Positions 26,173-37,834 of a stretch of 62,754 nucleotides of DNA are shown piece by piece. This DNA is from Thermoanaerobaculaceae bacterium (GTDB taxonomy: Bacteria; Acidobacteriota; Thermoanaerobaculia; Thermoanaerobaculales; Thermoanaerobaculaceae): NCBI GenBank assembly GCA_013388425.1, contig JACADV010000073.1:1-62754 (forward strand), read 5' to 3'. Below the pieces are notes generated by a model. The model saw only the letters and a list, made by a program, of their open reading frames with translations. It did not search any database and was not told where the DNA came from. The first letter of the stretch is position 1, and every line of letters begins with the position of its first letter. Position numbers and translations under genes: made by a program.

Positions 26173-27209
26173 GGGGCGGTGGCGCGCAGGGCCTCGCGGT
26201 CAGCCGCCACCATGAGGCGGACCAGGTCGGCAAAGGTGTGACGGGGGATCCAGCCGAGGATTGCCGCGGCCTTGCGCGCGTCGGCCTGGAGGCGTTCCAC
26301 TTCGGCGGGGCGGAAGTAGCGGGGGTCCACCACCACGAGGGTGCGGCCGTCGCTGGCATCCACCCCCCGCTCGTCGGTGCCCCGCCCGCGCCACTCCAGC
26401 GTGATCCCAATTTCGGCAAAGGCTGCCTCGCAAAACTCGCGCACCGAGTGGGTCTCGCCCGTTCCCACCACGAAATCGTCGGGCACGTGGTGCTGGAGCA
26501 TGAGCCACATGGCCTCCACGTAGTCGCCGGCAAACCCCCAGTCCCGTCGCGCTTCCAGGTTGCCCAGGGCGAGCGGCTCCGTGCGCATCCCCAGGGCAAA
26601 GCCGGCCACGGCCCGGGTGATCTTGCGGGTGACGAAGTTCTCCCCCCGGCGCGGGCTCTCGTGGTTGAAGAGGATGCCGTTGGCGGCAAAGAGGCCGTAA
26701 GCTTCCCGGTAGTTCACCGTGGCCCAGAAGGCGTACATCTTGGCCACCGCGTACGGAGAGCGGGGGTGGAAGGGGGTGCGTTCGTGCTGGGGGCACTCCT
26801 CGGCCATGCCGAACAGCTCGGAGGAGGAGGCCTGGTAGAACCGGGCCTGCCGGCGCCGCTGGCGGATCGCCTCGAGGAGGCGGATGGTGCCCAGCGCCAC
26901 CACTTCCCCCGTGTAGGTGGGTTGCCGGAACGAGATGCCCACGTGGGACTGGGCAGCCAGGTTGTAGACCTCGTCGGGCTTGCTCGCCTCGATCACCTCG
27001 TGCAGGGAGTCGGCATCGGAGAGGTCGCCGTAGTGGAGGAAGTAGCGGTTGCGGTAGTCCTCCCGCCCCCACAGGTGATCGATGCGTTCCCGGTTGAAGG
27101 TGGAGGCGCGCCGTACCAGTCCGTGCACCTCGTACCCCTTGGCGAGGAGGAGTTCGGCCAGGTACGAACCGTCTTGACCGGTGATGCCAGTGATGAGGGC
27201 CCGTTTCAC
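26169..27209 (-). CDS. gmd: GDP-mannose 4,6-dehydratase
   Basis: A 346-residue short-chain dehydrogenase/reductase-type enzyme that converts GDP-D-mannose to GDP-4-keto-6-deoxymannose. The Rossmann motif [16 protein letters not shown] is at the N-terminus, with [26 protein letters not shown], the catalytic SSSELFG and YAVAK (Tyr-X3-Lys), and [17 protein letters not shown], all diagnostic of Gmd. The next enzyme for GDP-fucose, GDP-rhamnose or perosamine is not in the window. The GTG start at 27209 is preceded by TGC-TATACT with exactly 7 bases between, so this first gene of the glycan operon appears leaderless. Confidence 0.95.
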   Translation of the reverse strand: MKRALITGITGQDGSYLAELLLAKGYEVHGLVRRASTFNRERIDHLWGREDYRNRYFLHYGDLSDADSLHEVIEASKPDEVYNLAAQSHVGISFRQPTYTGEVVALGTIRLLEAIRQRRRQARFYQASSSELFGMAEECPQHERTPFHPRSPYAVAKMYAFWATVNYREAYGLFAANGILFNHESPRRGENFVTRKITRAVAGFALGMRTEPLALGNLEARRDWGFAGDYVEAMWLMLQHHVPDDFVVGTGETHSVREFCEAAFAEIGITLEWRGRGTDERGVDASDGRTLVVVDPRYFRPAEVERLQADARKAAAILGWIPRHTFADLVRLMVAADREALRATAP

Positions 27210-27216
27210 GAGAAAA

Positions 27217-27225
27217 AGTATAGCA
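27217..27225 (-). promoter_or_regulatory. Extended -10 promoter of gmd (leaderless start)
   Basis: Minus-strand TGC-TATACT matches an extended -10 and ends 7 bases before the gmd GTG. There is no -35 match and no Shine-Dalgarno sequence between (the gap is TTTTCTC). Transcription should start at or one base before the start codon. Confidence 0.6.
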
Positions 27226-27297
27226 CCGCGCCGTCTGCCCCGCCCAGCTTGGCGAGGGAGCCGGCACGCGGCAGCGGCTCCCACGACGGGCAAACTG

Positions 27298-28770
27298 CTA
27301 CGGTTCGACGCGGTAGTTGGGGGCTTCCTTGGTGATCACCACGTCGTGCGCGTGCGACTCCCGCAACCCTGCCGCGGTGGTCCGCACGAAACGGGCCTTG
27401 CTCTGCAGCTCCGCCACGGTGGCGCAGCCCACCAGCCCCATGCCGGCGCGCAGCCCCCCCACCAGTTGCGTGAGCTGTACCGCCAGCGGGCCCTTGTAGG
27501 GCACCATCCCCTCGATCCCTTCCGGCACCAGCTTGGCGAGCTCCTCCTCCCCCTGGAAGTAGCGCTCCCGGGCGCCGCTGCCGTCCTTCATGGCGCCCAG
27601 CGAGCCCATGCCGCGGTAGGCCTTGAAGGTCCGGCCCTGGTAGAGGATCTGTTCGCCGGGGGACTCGTCCACACCGGCAAAGAGGGAGCCAATCATGACC
27701 GTGTCGGCGCCGGCAGCGATGGCCTTGGTGATGTCGCCCGAGTACTTGATACCCCCGTCGGCGATCAACGGCACGCCGGCTTCCCGGCAGGCCCGGGCGC
27801 ACTCCTGGATGGCCGTGATCTGCGGCACCCCGGCCCCGGTCACCACCCGGGTGGTGCAGATCGAGCCTGGCCCGATGCCCACCTTCACCGCGTCCACGTG
27901 GAGGGCGATGAGGTCGCGGGCCCCCTCGAAGGTGGCCACGTTGCCGGCAATGAGTGGCGTGTCGGGGAAGAGCTCCTTGACCCGCGCTGCGGCGCGCAGC
28001 ACCGCCTCCGAGTGGCCGTGGGAGGAGTCGAGGCAGAGCACGTCCACCTTGGCGGCCACCAGCGCCCGGCAGCGGTGGACCAGGTCGGGACCGGCACCGA
28101 TCGCTGCGGCCACCCGCAGCCGCCCCAGGGAGTCCTTGCTGGCGTGGGGGAACTCCTGGGCCTTCTTGATGTCCTTGACGGTGATGAGCCCTTTGAGGTT
28201 GCCCTCGTCGTCCACCACGAGGAGCTTCTCGATGCGGTGCCGGTGCAGGAGCGCTTTGGCCTCCTCGAGGGTGGTCCCCACCGGCGCCGTGACGAGGTTG
28301 TCCTTGGTCATGAAGTCGGCGATGGGCCGGTCGTGTTCGGTGCAGAAGCGGAGGTCGCGGTTGGTGAGGATGCCCTTGAGCTGGCCGTGCTCGTCCACCA
28401 CGGGCAGCCCGGAGATGCGGTAGCGTGCCATCTGCTCCAGGGCCGTGCGCACCAGCTGGTCGGGGTGGATGGTGACGGGATCCACGATCATCCCCGACTC
28501 GGACCGCTTCACCATGTCCACCTCTTCCGCCTGGCGGTCGATGGGCATGTTGCGGTGGATCACGCCGATGCCGCCGTGCTGGGCAATGGCAATGGCCATG
28601 CGTGCCTCGGTCACGGTGTCCATGGCGGCGGAAACGATGGGAATGTGGAGGCGGATCCCCGGTACCAGGTTGCTGGAAACGTCCACCTGGGCCGGGTGCA
28701 CCGAGGAGCGCGCCGGCACCAGCAGGACATCGTCAAAGGTCAAGGCGAGCGGAACGGGGTGGTCGGCCAT
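27298..28770 (-). CDS. guaB: Inosine-5'-monophosphate dehydrogenase
   Basis: A 490-residue IMPDH, the NAD-dependent, rate-limiting step from IMP to XMP in guanine nucleotide synthesis. [15 protein letters not shown] opens the barrel; two CBS domains lie at about residues 95-205 ([43 protein letters not shown]); the flavin-free active site has the catalytic cysteine in GPGSICTTR near 305, then [12 protein letters not shown] and the flap region [10 protein letters not shown]. Length is typical. The ATG at 28770 has no Shine-Dalgarno sequence; TAACAT ends 5 bases upstream. An in-frame ATG at 28791 would sit within the promoter. Confidence 0.96.
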   Translation of the reverse strand: MADHPVPLALTFDDVLLVPARSSVHPAQVDVSSNLVPGIRLHIPIVSAAMDTVTEARMAIAIAQHGGIGVIHRNMPIDRQAEEVDMVKRSESGMIVDPVTIHPDQLVRTALEQMARYRISGLPVVDEHGQLKGILTNRDLRFCTEHDRPIADFMTKDNLVTAPVGTTLEEAKALLHRHRIEKLLVVDDEGNLKGLITVKDIKKAQEFPHASKDSLGRLRVAAAIGAGPDLVHRCRALVAAKVDVLCLDSSHGHSEAVLRAAARVKELFPDTPLIAGNVATFEGARDLIALHVDAVKVGIGPGSICTTRVVTGAGVPQITAIQECARACREAGVPLIADGGIKYSGDITKAIAAGADTVMIGSLFAGVDESPGEQILYQGRTFKAYRGMGSLGAMKDGSGARERYFQGEEELAKLVPEGIEGMVPYKGPLAVQLTQLVGGLRAGMGLVGCATVAELQSKARFVRTTAAGLRESHAHDVVITKEAPNYRVEP

Positions 28771-28775
28771 GGCGA

Positions 28776-28804
28776 ATGTTACCCGCGGCACGGATGCACT
28801 GCAA
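28776..28804 (-). promoter_or_regulatory. Putative guaB promoter (leaderless)
   Basis: On the minus strand TTGCAG (28804-28799) and TAACAT (28781-28776) are 17 bases apart, and the guaB ATG begins 5 bases after TAACAT. Both hexamers are moderate matches. Confidence 0.45.
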
Positions 28805-28833
28805 CGCTCCGCCCCCTCCGGGAGGGGCGCCGG

Positions 28834-30339
28834 TCACTCCACCACGAGGAGCTCCCACCGCTGCACGCGGCCGAGCTCGCGGACGGTGCGGTGGTGTCGC
28901 GAGATCTCTGCCTCGACGGCGCTGCGCCAGCGCGGCTCGAAGAGGAGGTGGAAGGCGCCGTGGTGTTCCCCAAGCTCGGTGACCAGGGGTTCGCTGGTCG
29001 GGTCGTGACGGCCACCGGGACCGACGGCAACTTCCTCGATCTCGCTGCCTGGGAAGTAGAGGGCCAGGCCCCAGATCGGCTGGGCATTGACGAACAGCAC
29101 CTCGCGAGGGTGGTTGGCGCCAGCGGCGAGGAGCGCGCGGGCGAGCGCCCGGGCGTCCCTGTCGGTCTCGTAGCGGCTCGCGGCCAGACGCAGGCCCAGG
29201 AGCAGCACGGCCGCGAGGGCAGCGAGCAGCGCCCAGCGGCGCCCGAGTGGCCGCTCGCCAACGAGCATCCCCACCGTGAGCGACAGCGGCACGAACAGCG
29301 GCAGCACGTAGAGGGGGAGGCGGGAGGAACTGACGGCAAACACGGTAAGCGGCAGCAGCACCCAAAGGGCGAGGAAGACCTTGGGTGGGTTGTCCACGCT
29401 GGTGGCTTTCCACCACTGCCGCGACCCGAGGGTGCGGCGCAGCGTCGGCAGCCGGCGGAGGAGCACCCAGGTCCAGGGGAGGGTGCCGATCAGCAACGTC
29501 GGGCCGTAGACGATCACGGCGCCGTACCACTGGGGGTTGCGGTGGTGGGCTCCGGAGGCGAGTCGCGCCACCACTTCGTTGCGCAGGAAGTAGCTCATGA
29601 GCCCAGGGTTCGCAAGCGCCACCAAGAGGTACCAGCCAAGACCGACCAGGGCGAAGACCGCCACCCCACCGGGGCAGAAGAGACGAGCAACGGCACGCCA
29701 CCCCGAGGTGAGCGCCACCCACGCGGCAATGGCCACAAGCGGCAGGAGCGCCGGCGGACCCTTCGTGAGGAAGGCCAGCCCGAAAGCCGCCCACATGGCG
29801 AAGAGCGGTCCACGCCGCGCGGCTCTGTCTCGCCCCTGCCAGGAGTGGAGGAAGGCAAGCACCCCCAGGCTCTCGAACAGCGTCAGGAGGGTGTCGGTGG
29901 TGATGACGTTGGCCGCCAGATACGGCAGGAGGGAGGTGGCGTAGGAGAGCGGCGCCACCCACGGCCGGGGGAGCTGGAGCCGTCGGGCGAGGAGGAACAC
30001 CACCAGAACAGTGACGACAAAGGCCACCGTGTTGGGCAGGCGGGCGCTCCACTCGTGGTAGCCGAACAGGGCCAGGCTCGCGGCAATGGCCCAGTAGGTG
30101 AGGGGCGGCTTGGCAAAGTGCGGCACCTCGTCGTTGAAGGCCGGCACCAGGTAGTCCCCGGAACGGAGCATCTGGCAGGCGATGTCGGTGTAGCGGCCCT
30201 CGTCCGGTTCCCAAATCCCGCGGGATCCCTGGAAGGCCAGCGAGTAGACCAGCAACCCCAGCACGGCAGCGCCCACCAGGGCGCGCCTTGGAGCGCTCTC
30301 GGCGGGGTGCGGCGTCTTTGCAAGCTTCGGCAAGTTCAT
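28834..30339 (-). CDS. ArnT/PMT-like GT-C glycosyltransferase
   Basis: A 501-residue membrane protein of the dolichyl-phosphate-mannose-mannosyltransferase superfamily (ArnT-like). After the first helix comes WEPDEGRYTDIACQML, in which Asp46-Glu47 occupy the catalytic loop position, followed by KPPLTYWAIAASLALFG and WSARLPN, typical for ArnT-like enzymes acting on undecaprenyl-phosphate sugars. Ten to twelve helices precede a soluble C-terminal domain of about 110 residues. It may decorate lipid A or another envelope glycan from the periplasmic side; the donor is unknown. It lies 36 bases behind secA on the same strand and is probably cotranscribed with it. Confidence 0.82.
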   Translation of the reverse strand: MNLPKLAKTPHPAESAPRRALVGAAVLGLLVYSLAFQGSRGIWEPDEGRYTDIACQMLRSGDYLVPAFNDEVPHFAKPPLTYWAIAASLALFGYHEWSARLPNTVAFVVTVLVVFLLARRLQLPRPWVAPLSYATSLLPYLAANVITTDTLLTLFESLGVLAFLHSWQGRDRAARRGPLFAMWAAFGLAFLTKGPPALLPLVAIAAWVALTSGWRAVARLFCPGGVAVFALVGLGWYLLVALANPGLMSYFLRNEVVARLASGAHHRNPQWYGAVIVYGPTLLIGTLPWTWVLLRRLPTLRRTLGSRQWWKATSVDNPPKVFLALWVLLPLTVFAVSSSRLPLYVLPLFVPLSLTVGMLVGERPLGRRWALLAALAAVLLLGLRLAASRYETDRDARALARALLAAGANHPREVLFVNAQPIWGLALYFPGSEIEEVAVGPGGRHDPTSEPLVTELGEHHGAFHLLFEPRWRSAVEAEISRHHRTVRELGRVQRWELLVVE

Positions 30340-30375
30340 GGGCTCTGCTTGCCGCAGGGGGCTCGCCCGCCCCTT

Positions 30376-33156
<2,781 letters not shown>

Positions 33157-33268
33157 ACCCACCTCGAACCAGAAAGCTTACGCCACCCCGCTGCAGCGGG
33201 CAAGGCAAACTCCTCGCGCGGCGCTTAGCTTGGCCCCCCGTTGGCTGGTGGGCGCTGGCCGAGCCGCC

Positions 33269-34708
33269 TCAGCCAGCGTCCGTCGTGCGCGCGGCTGGTG
33301 CTGGTCGTGCGGCGTGGCTGCGCCGGTACGAGTAGGTGGTGTAGATGGTCAGGCCCAGGACCAGCCACACCAGGAACCGCAGCCACGTCACCCCCGGCAG
33401 GGAGAGCATCAGGTATCCGCAGAGGAGGATCCCCAGGGCTGGTACGAGGGGAAAGAGGGGGGCGCGGAAGGGGCGCGGCATGCCGGCCCGGGTGTAGCGC
33501 AGGACGATGACCCCCGCAGAAACGATGGCGAAGGCGAAGAGCGTGCCAATGGAGCACAGTTCCGCCACCACGTTGATGGGGGTGAGGGCGGAGGCCACGG
33601 CCACCACTCCCCCGGTGGTCAAGGTGGTGAGGTACGGCGTCTTGAAGCGCGGGTGCACCCGCGAGAGTGCGGGGGGGAGCAGCCCGTCGCGCGACATGGC
33701 GAAGAGGATGCGGGGCTGGCCCAGGAGCAGCACGAGGAGCACCGAGGTGATGCCAGTCACGGCCCCCACCGACACGAAGGCCGAGGCCCAGCGCATGTCC
33801 AGGTGGTTGAGCACGAGGGCGACGGGGTCGGCGACGCCCAGTTGCTGGTAGGGGACGATCCCCGTCATGATGGCCGCCACCGCCATGTAGAGCACCGTGG
33901 CCACGAGGAGCGAGCCCATGATGCCGATCGGCATGTCCCGCTGCGGGTTGACGGCCTCCTCGGCGGTGGTGGAGACGGCATCGAACCCCACGTAGGCCAA
34001 AAAGACGATGGCCGCTGCCGTCATCACTCCCGAAAACCCGAACGGCATGAACGGCTTCCAGTGCTGGGGATCCACGTAGCGGGCGGTGAGGACGATGAAG
34101 AGCACGATCACCGACACCTTGGTGATGACCATGGCCAGGTTGACCCGGGCCGACTCCTTGATGCCGCGCACCAACAGCCAGGTGAGCACGGCCACCACCA
34201 GGACCGCCGGGAAGTTGGCGATGCCGGGGTTGGGGCCCCAGGGCGCCGCGGCGAGGGCGTGGGGGATCTCCCACCCCCAAGCTCGACCGATTTGGTTCAC
34301 CAGGTTCACCAGGTAGGCGGACCAGCCAATGGCAACCAGGCTCGCCCCCACCATGTACTCCAGGATCAGGTCCCAGCCGATGATCCAGGCGATGAGTTCG
34401 CCTAAGGTCGCGTAGCCGTAGGTGTAGGCGGAGCCGGCCACCGGGATCATGGCGGCCAGTTCGGCGTAGCACAGGGCGGCGCAGGCGCAGGCTGCCGCAG
34501 CAATGGCAAAGGACAGGATGATGCCGGGGCCGGCGTGGGTGGCCGCCTCGACGCCGGGCAGGACGAAGATCCCCACGCCCACGATGCAGCCGATGCCAAT
34601 GGCCACCAGGTCCCAAGGGCCCAGGGCGCGCCGGAGGCGGTGCTGGTCGCCGGCTGATTCTGTGGCCAACTCGGTTACGGGCTTGGTGCGGAGAAACGAG
34701 GGTCTCAC
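33269..34708 (-). CDS. APC-superfamily amino acid permease (cationic amino acid transporter type)
   Basis: A 479-residue secondary transporter with about twelve helices. The first broken helix reads IGIGCIVGVGIFVLPG, the APC substrate-site motif, followed by LCYAELAAMIPVAGSAYTYGYATLGELIAWIIGWDLILEY, all typical of the CAT subgroup (YfnA-like). GFDAVSTTAEEAVNPQRDMPIGI in helix 6-loop is also characteristic. It likely imports amino acids by proton symport; specificity cannot be read. The GTG start is supported by a GGAAGGAGG site 8-9 bases upstream and a TATAGT -10-like element further up. It ends 112 bases before secA. Confidence 0.88.
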   Translation of the reverse strand: MRPSFLRTKPVTELATESAGDQHRLRRALGPWDLVAIGIGCIVGVGIFVLPGVEAATHAGPGIILSFAIAAAACACAALCYAELAAMIPVAGSAYTYGYATLGELIAWIIGWDLILEYMVGASLVAIGWSAYLVNLVNQIGRAWGWEIPHALAAAPWGPNPGIANFPAVLVVAVLTWLLVRGIKESARVNLAMVITKVSVIVLFIVLTARYVDPQHWKPFMPFGFSGVMTAAAIVFLAYVGFDAVSTTAEEAVNPQRDMPIGIMGSLLVATVLYMAVAAIMTGIVPYQQLGVADPVALVLNHLDMRWASAFVSVGAVTGITSVLLVLLLGQPRILFAMSRDGLLPPALSRVHPRFKTPYLTTLTTGGVVAVASALTPINVVAELCSIGTLFAFAIVSAGVIVLRYTRAGMPRPFRAPLFPLVPALGILLCGYLMLSLPGVTWLRFLVWLVLGLTIYTTYSYRRSHAARPAPAARTTDAG

Positions 34709-34756
34709 CCGGGCGCCTCCTTCCCTTCAACCGCCTACAGCCCCGCCAGCACCGCC

Positions 34757-34762
34757 ACTATA
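34757..34762 (-). promoter_or_regulatory. -10-like TATAGT upstream of the APC permease gene
   Basis: On the minus strand GC-TATAGT lies 48 bases before the GTG of the permease, with a GGAAGGAGG ribosome site in the leader. No clear -35 was found. Confidence 0.4.
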
Positions 34763-34895
34763 GCGCCAGGCTGCGGGGAGTGGCAATCCGCCGTGGGGTG
34801 CCAGCGTTGAGCGGGCGGCTCGCCAGCTCCCAGCTCGTGCCTTGGGAGTGCGGCGAGGGCGAGCCACTGCCTGGGGGCCGGAGCAGCGGTACGGC

Positions 34896-34923
34896 TTGAC
34901 GCTACGGCAAGATTGGCTATCTT
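34896..34923 (+). promoter_or_regulatory. Promoter of the cytidylate-kinase-like gene
   Basis: TTGACG (34896-34901), a 16-base spacer and TATCTT (34918-34923) precede the gene. Transcription would start near 34930, leaving a ~22-base leader that contains GGAGGAGG. Confidence 0.55.
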
Positions 34924-34951
34924 GTGAAAGGCGCTACTTGGAGGAGGCCAG

Positions 34952-35785
34952 ATGCCCATCGTCACCATCTCCCGCGGCTCCATGAGTGGCGGTCAGAACC
35001 TGGCGCAATGCCTCGCCGAGGCGCTGCAGGTGCCGTGCGTCGGTCGAGAAATTGTCCTCGAGGCGGCGGCCAAACTGGGAGTTTCCGACCAGGTGCTGGC
35101 TGCCAAGCTGGAGCGCAGCCCGAGTTTCTGGGACCGCCTCACCTCGGAGCGGCGCATTTACGTGGCAGCGGTCCAGGCAGCTCTAGCGGAACACGCCGCC
35201 AGCGGCAACCTGCTGTACCACGGGTACGCCGGCCACCTCCTCCTCGCCGGGGTGCCGGCTGTGCTGCGGGTGCGCCTCATCGCCCCCCTCGAAAAGCGGA
35301 TCCAGGCGGTGATCGAGAGTCAAGGGCTCGACCGCAGCGAGGCGGAAGCCTACATCCGCAAGGTGGACGAGGAGCGGGTGCGCTGGACGAGGATGGTGTA
35401 CGGCGTCGACCTGCGCGACCCGGCCCTCTACGACCTGGTGATCAACCTGGACGTGATGTCGCTCCAGAGCGCTTGCGCGACGGTGGTGGAGGCGGTGCAC
35501 CAGCCGGAGTACCTGGTGACCCCGGAGGTGCTGCGGGAGTTGGCGGACTTTGCCCTCGCCTCGCGGGTGCGGCTGGCCCTGGCCGTCAACCCCACGGGGC
35601 GGGGCCTCAACCTGCAGGTTCAGGCCAGGGACGGTGTGGTGACCGTCAGCGGCGAGCTGCCGCAGGCGATCACGCTCACCCGGGTGAGCACCCGCTGGGA
35701 GCAGGAATTCACAAATGTGGTGCAAGGGGTTCCCGGCGTCAAGGGGGTACGGTTCGATCTCGAGCCGGTGAGTGGGTACCGCTGA
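34952..35785 (+). CDS. Cytidylate kinase-like protein with C-terminal BON-like domain
   Basis: A 277-residue fusion. Residues 1-~190 match the cytidylate-kinase-like family: VTISRGSMSGGQNLAQCLAEAL (degenerate P-loop SGG, as usual in this family), GREIVLEAAAKLG, LRVRLIAPLEKRIQAVIE, and YDLVINLDVMSLQSACATVVEAV. Residues ~205-277 look like a BON domain (LQVQARDGVVTVSGEL ... VVQGVPGVKGVRFDL), a fold linked to membrane or lipid binding. The reaction of this kinase-like family is not established. A strong GGAGGAGG site precedes the ATG. A ruined TSUP transporter gene follows, so the pair may have worked together once. The BON call is pattern inference. Confidence 0.8.
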   Translation: MPIVTISRGSMSGGQNLAQCLAEALQVPCVGREIVLEAAAKLGVSDQVLAAKLERSPSFWDRLTSERRIYVAAVQAALAEHAASGNLLYHGYAGHLLLAGVPAVLRVRLIAPLEKRIQAVIESQGLDRSEAEAYIRKVDEERVRWTRMVYGVDLRDPALYDLVINLDVMSLQSACATVVEAVHQPEYLVTPEVLRELADFALASRVRLALAVNPTGRGLNLQVQARDGVVTVSGELPQAITLTRVSTRWEQEFTNVVQGVPGVKGVRFDLEPVSGYR

Positions 35786-35842
35786 TTCTCTTTGCGCGCT
35801 GGCAGTGGGGGTCGGGGCTAGCCCGTTCACGGGGAGGTGTGT

Positions 35843-36637
35843 GTGGATTTCCTTGCGTGGCTGCAACAGCTCGGCCCGGACGCTGATCCTGGTGCCAAGG
35901 GTTTCCACGCGCGGCCCCTCTAGCTGGTGGTGGCGCTCCTCTTGCCCGTCAGTGTGGGCCTCTTCGTCGGCTTTGGCTTGAGGCTCATCGAACGGGTCTT
36001 TGGTGTGACCTCGCGAAAGGTGGCCACTGATGTCCCCCAGCGAGTTCCTCCTTGGCCTCGACAGCTTCCCCTGTTATGAGCGTGCTCTCCGCGGTACTCC
36101 TCATCTTCCTGGGTCAGGCCATGATCCGCGAGTCGCTGCGGGCGGTGCGGGCGCTGGCCCACGCTGGCGAGGGCGGGGATAAGACGCCCCTCTCGCCCAC
36201 GGTGGTGCGCCTGCGCACCCTCAAACTGTGGCCGGTGGTGTCCCTGCCCGCTCGGGCATCGAGTCCATCTCCCTGTGGGTGCTCCTGGGGGTGCGGTTCC
36301 TCACCGGCTGGCTGTCCGGGATGCTGGGGGTGGGCGGAGGGTTCATCCGCATGCCGGCGCTGGTCTACATCCTGGGCTGCCCGACGGTGGTAGCGGTGGG
36401 GACAGACCTGTTTGAGATCTTCTTTCGGCGTACGGGGTGCTCACCCACTCCTTCAAGGGGAACGTCCACCTGGTGCTGGTACTGGCGCTCCTCATTGGCA
36501 CCACCGTGGGGGCGCAGCTCGGGGCGTCCTCCACGCGCAAGGCCGGTGGACCCGTGCGGTTCGGTTTCGGGTGCCTCGCCTTTGTGGGCGTGACCATGGT
36601 GGCCGTCAAGCTGTACCTCAAGATGTTCCACGGTTAG
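35843..36637 (+). pseudogene. Degenerate TSUP (TauE/SafE) transporter locus
   Basis: Pieces of a TauE/SafE-type membrane transporter are spread over all three frames. The first piece (from GTG 35843 after GGGGAGG) reads VDFLAWLQQLGPDAD..., hits TAG at 35921 and continues in the same frame as LVVALLLPVSVGLFVGFGLRL. A second begins at ATG 36030 (MSPSEFLLGLDSFP) and shifts frame near 36072 into VMSVLSAVLLIFLGQAMIRES. Another shift near 36250 leads into SGIESISLWVLLGV and GWLSGMLGVGGGFIRMPALVY, the family core. A one-base loss in the T-run near 36424 leads into AYGVLTHSFKGNV and LLIGTTVGAQLGA. One nonsense change and at least three frameshifts rule out one intact product. Sequencing error is possible for single changes but unlikely for all. 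Confidence 0.8.
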
Positions 36638-36673
36638 CGAGGGTCCGACCGGCCCGGAGCTGCTCGGCGGGGC

Positions 36674-36682
36674 TGCTACCAT
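36674..36682 (+). promoter_or_regulatory. Extended -10 of the MacA-like adaptor gene
   Basis: TGC-TACCAT ends 6 bases before the ATG at 36689 with no Shine-Dalgarno sequence between, consistent with a leaderless message. No -35 is recognisable. Confidence 0.45.
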
Positions 36683-36688
36683 CACGGC

Positions 36689-37834
36689 ATGCGAACGCTG
36701 CGCCGTCTCCTCGTGCCTGCCGTTCTTCTTGCCGCCGTGGCGGTGCTGCTGCGCTTCACGCTCCTCGCGCCAAGACCGGTAGCCGTCGAGGTGGCGCGGG
36801 TGGAGCGAGGGGTGGTGGAGGAGAGCGTCACCAACACCCGCGCCGGGACGGTGAAGGCGCGACGGCGAGCCCGGCTCTCCCCCCAGGTGGGCGGGCGAGT
36901 GGTCCAGTTGCCCCACCGCAAGGGGGAACGGGTGGCCGCTGGCAGTCTGCTGTTGAAACTCGATAGCTCCGTGGCGGACGCCCAGCTGGCCCTGGCGCAG
37001 GAGGATGTGCGTACGGCGGCGGCCCGCGCCGAGGAAGCGTGCCTGGCCCTCGAGCTGGCCGAGAAGGAGCTGGCCCGGGGCGCCGCCCTCGCCGCCGACG
37101 GGGTTGCCTCGGAGCAGCTCCTGGACACCCTGCGCTCCACGAGGGACCGGGCGCGGGCGGGGTGCGCCGCGGCGCGGGCGGTGCTGGACCAGGCGCGGGC
37201 CCAGGTCCGTCTGGCCCAGGCGCAGGTGGCGCTCACGGAAGTGCGGGCGCCGTTTGCCGGCATCGTTGCCGATCTCACCACGGAACTCGGGGAGTGGATC
37301 ACCCCAGCGCCCCCGGGGGTGCCGATTCCGCCGGTGCTGGACCTCCTCGATCCCGCCTCGCTCTACGTGGCAGCCCCCATCGACGAGGTGGATGCCGAGC
37401 GGGTGGCGGCGGGGAAGGAGGTGCGGATCTCGGTGGACTCCCGTCCCGGCGAGCGGTTTGCAGGGCGGCTCGTGCGGGTGGGGGCGTTTGTCGTGGATGT
37501 GCTGGAGCAGAACCGCACTGTGGAGGTGGAGGCGGAGTTCGACGATCCTTCCGTGACGGCTACCCTCCTGCCGGGGACCTCGGCGGACATCGAGGTGATC
37601 CTCGACCGCCGCACGAGCGTGCTGCGCGTGCCCACCTCGGCGGTGGCCCAGGGCAGCACGGTGCTGGTGCTGCGGGGAGGGGTGCTGCGGGAGCAGCCGG
37701 TGCGCACGGGGGTGCGGAACTGGCAGTTCACCGAGGTGGTCTCCGGGCTTGGCGAGGGCGAGATGGTTGTGACCATGCGGGATTCCCCCGACATCAAGGC
37801 GGGGGTGCGGGCCGTGCCGCGGGTGGGCGGGTGA
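36689..37834 (+). CDS. Periplasmic adaptor (membrane fusion) subunit of a MacAB-like exporter
   Basis: A 381-residue HlyD/MacA-type adaptor. An N-terminal anchor helix (LRRLLVPAVLLAAVAVLLRFTLLAP) is followed by the lipoyl half-motif RARLSPQVGGRVVQLPHRKGERVAAGSLLLKLD, an Ala-rich coiled-coil hairpin (~residues 95-180), the second lipoyl half with VRAPFAGIVADLTTELGEWI, a beta-barrel domain and a membrane-proximal domain ending near 370. It would bridge the inner-membrane ABC transporter and an outer-membrane channel, but no TolC-like gene is in the window. It heads a four-gene operon; its stop overlaps the ATPase start by four bases (GTGA). Confidence 0.88.
   Translation: MRTLRRLLVPAVLLAAVAVLLRFTLLAPRPVAVEVARVERGVVEESVTNTRAGTVKARRRARLSPQVGGRVVQLPHRKGERVAAGSLLLKLDSSVADAQLALAQEDVRTAAARAEEACLALELAEKELARGAALAADGVASEQLLDTLRSTRDRARAGCAAARAVLDQARAQVRLAQAQVALTEVRAPFAGIVADLTTELGEWITPAPPGVPIPPVLDLLDPASLYVAAPIDEVDAERVAAGKEVRISVDSRPGERFAGRLVRVGAFVVDVLEQNRTVEVEAEFDDPSVTATLLPGTSADIEVILDRRTSVLRVPTSAVAQGSTVLVLRGGVLREQPVRTGVRNWQFTEVVSGLGEGEMVVTMRDSPDIKAGVRAVPRVGG

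Noticed and set aside
34763-34895. Possible small gene or ncRNA between the APC permease and the kinase-like gene
   Set aside because: The stretch contains only GC-rich partial repeats such as GGCTCGCC and no frame with a ribosome site; nothing beyond flanking promoter elements can be supported.
36030-36637. Programmed frameshifting in the TSUP locus
   Set aside because: Three shifts of different direction plus a nonsense codon, without slippery heptamers or stimulatory hairpins at each point, fit decay or sequence error better than recoding.
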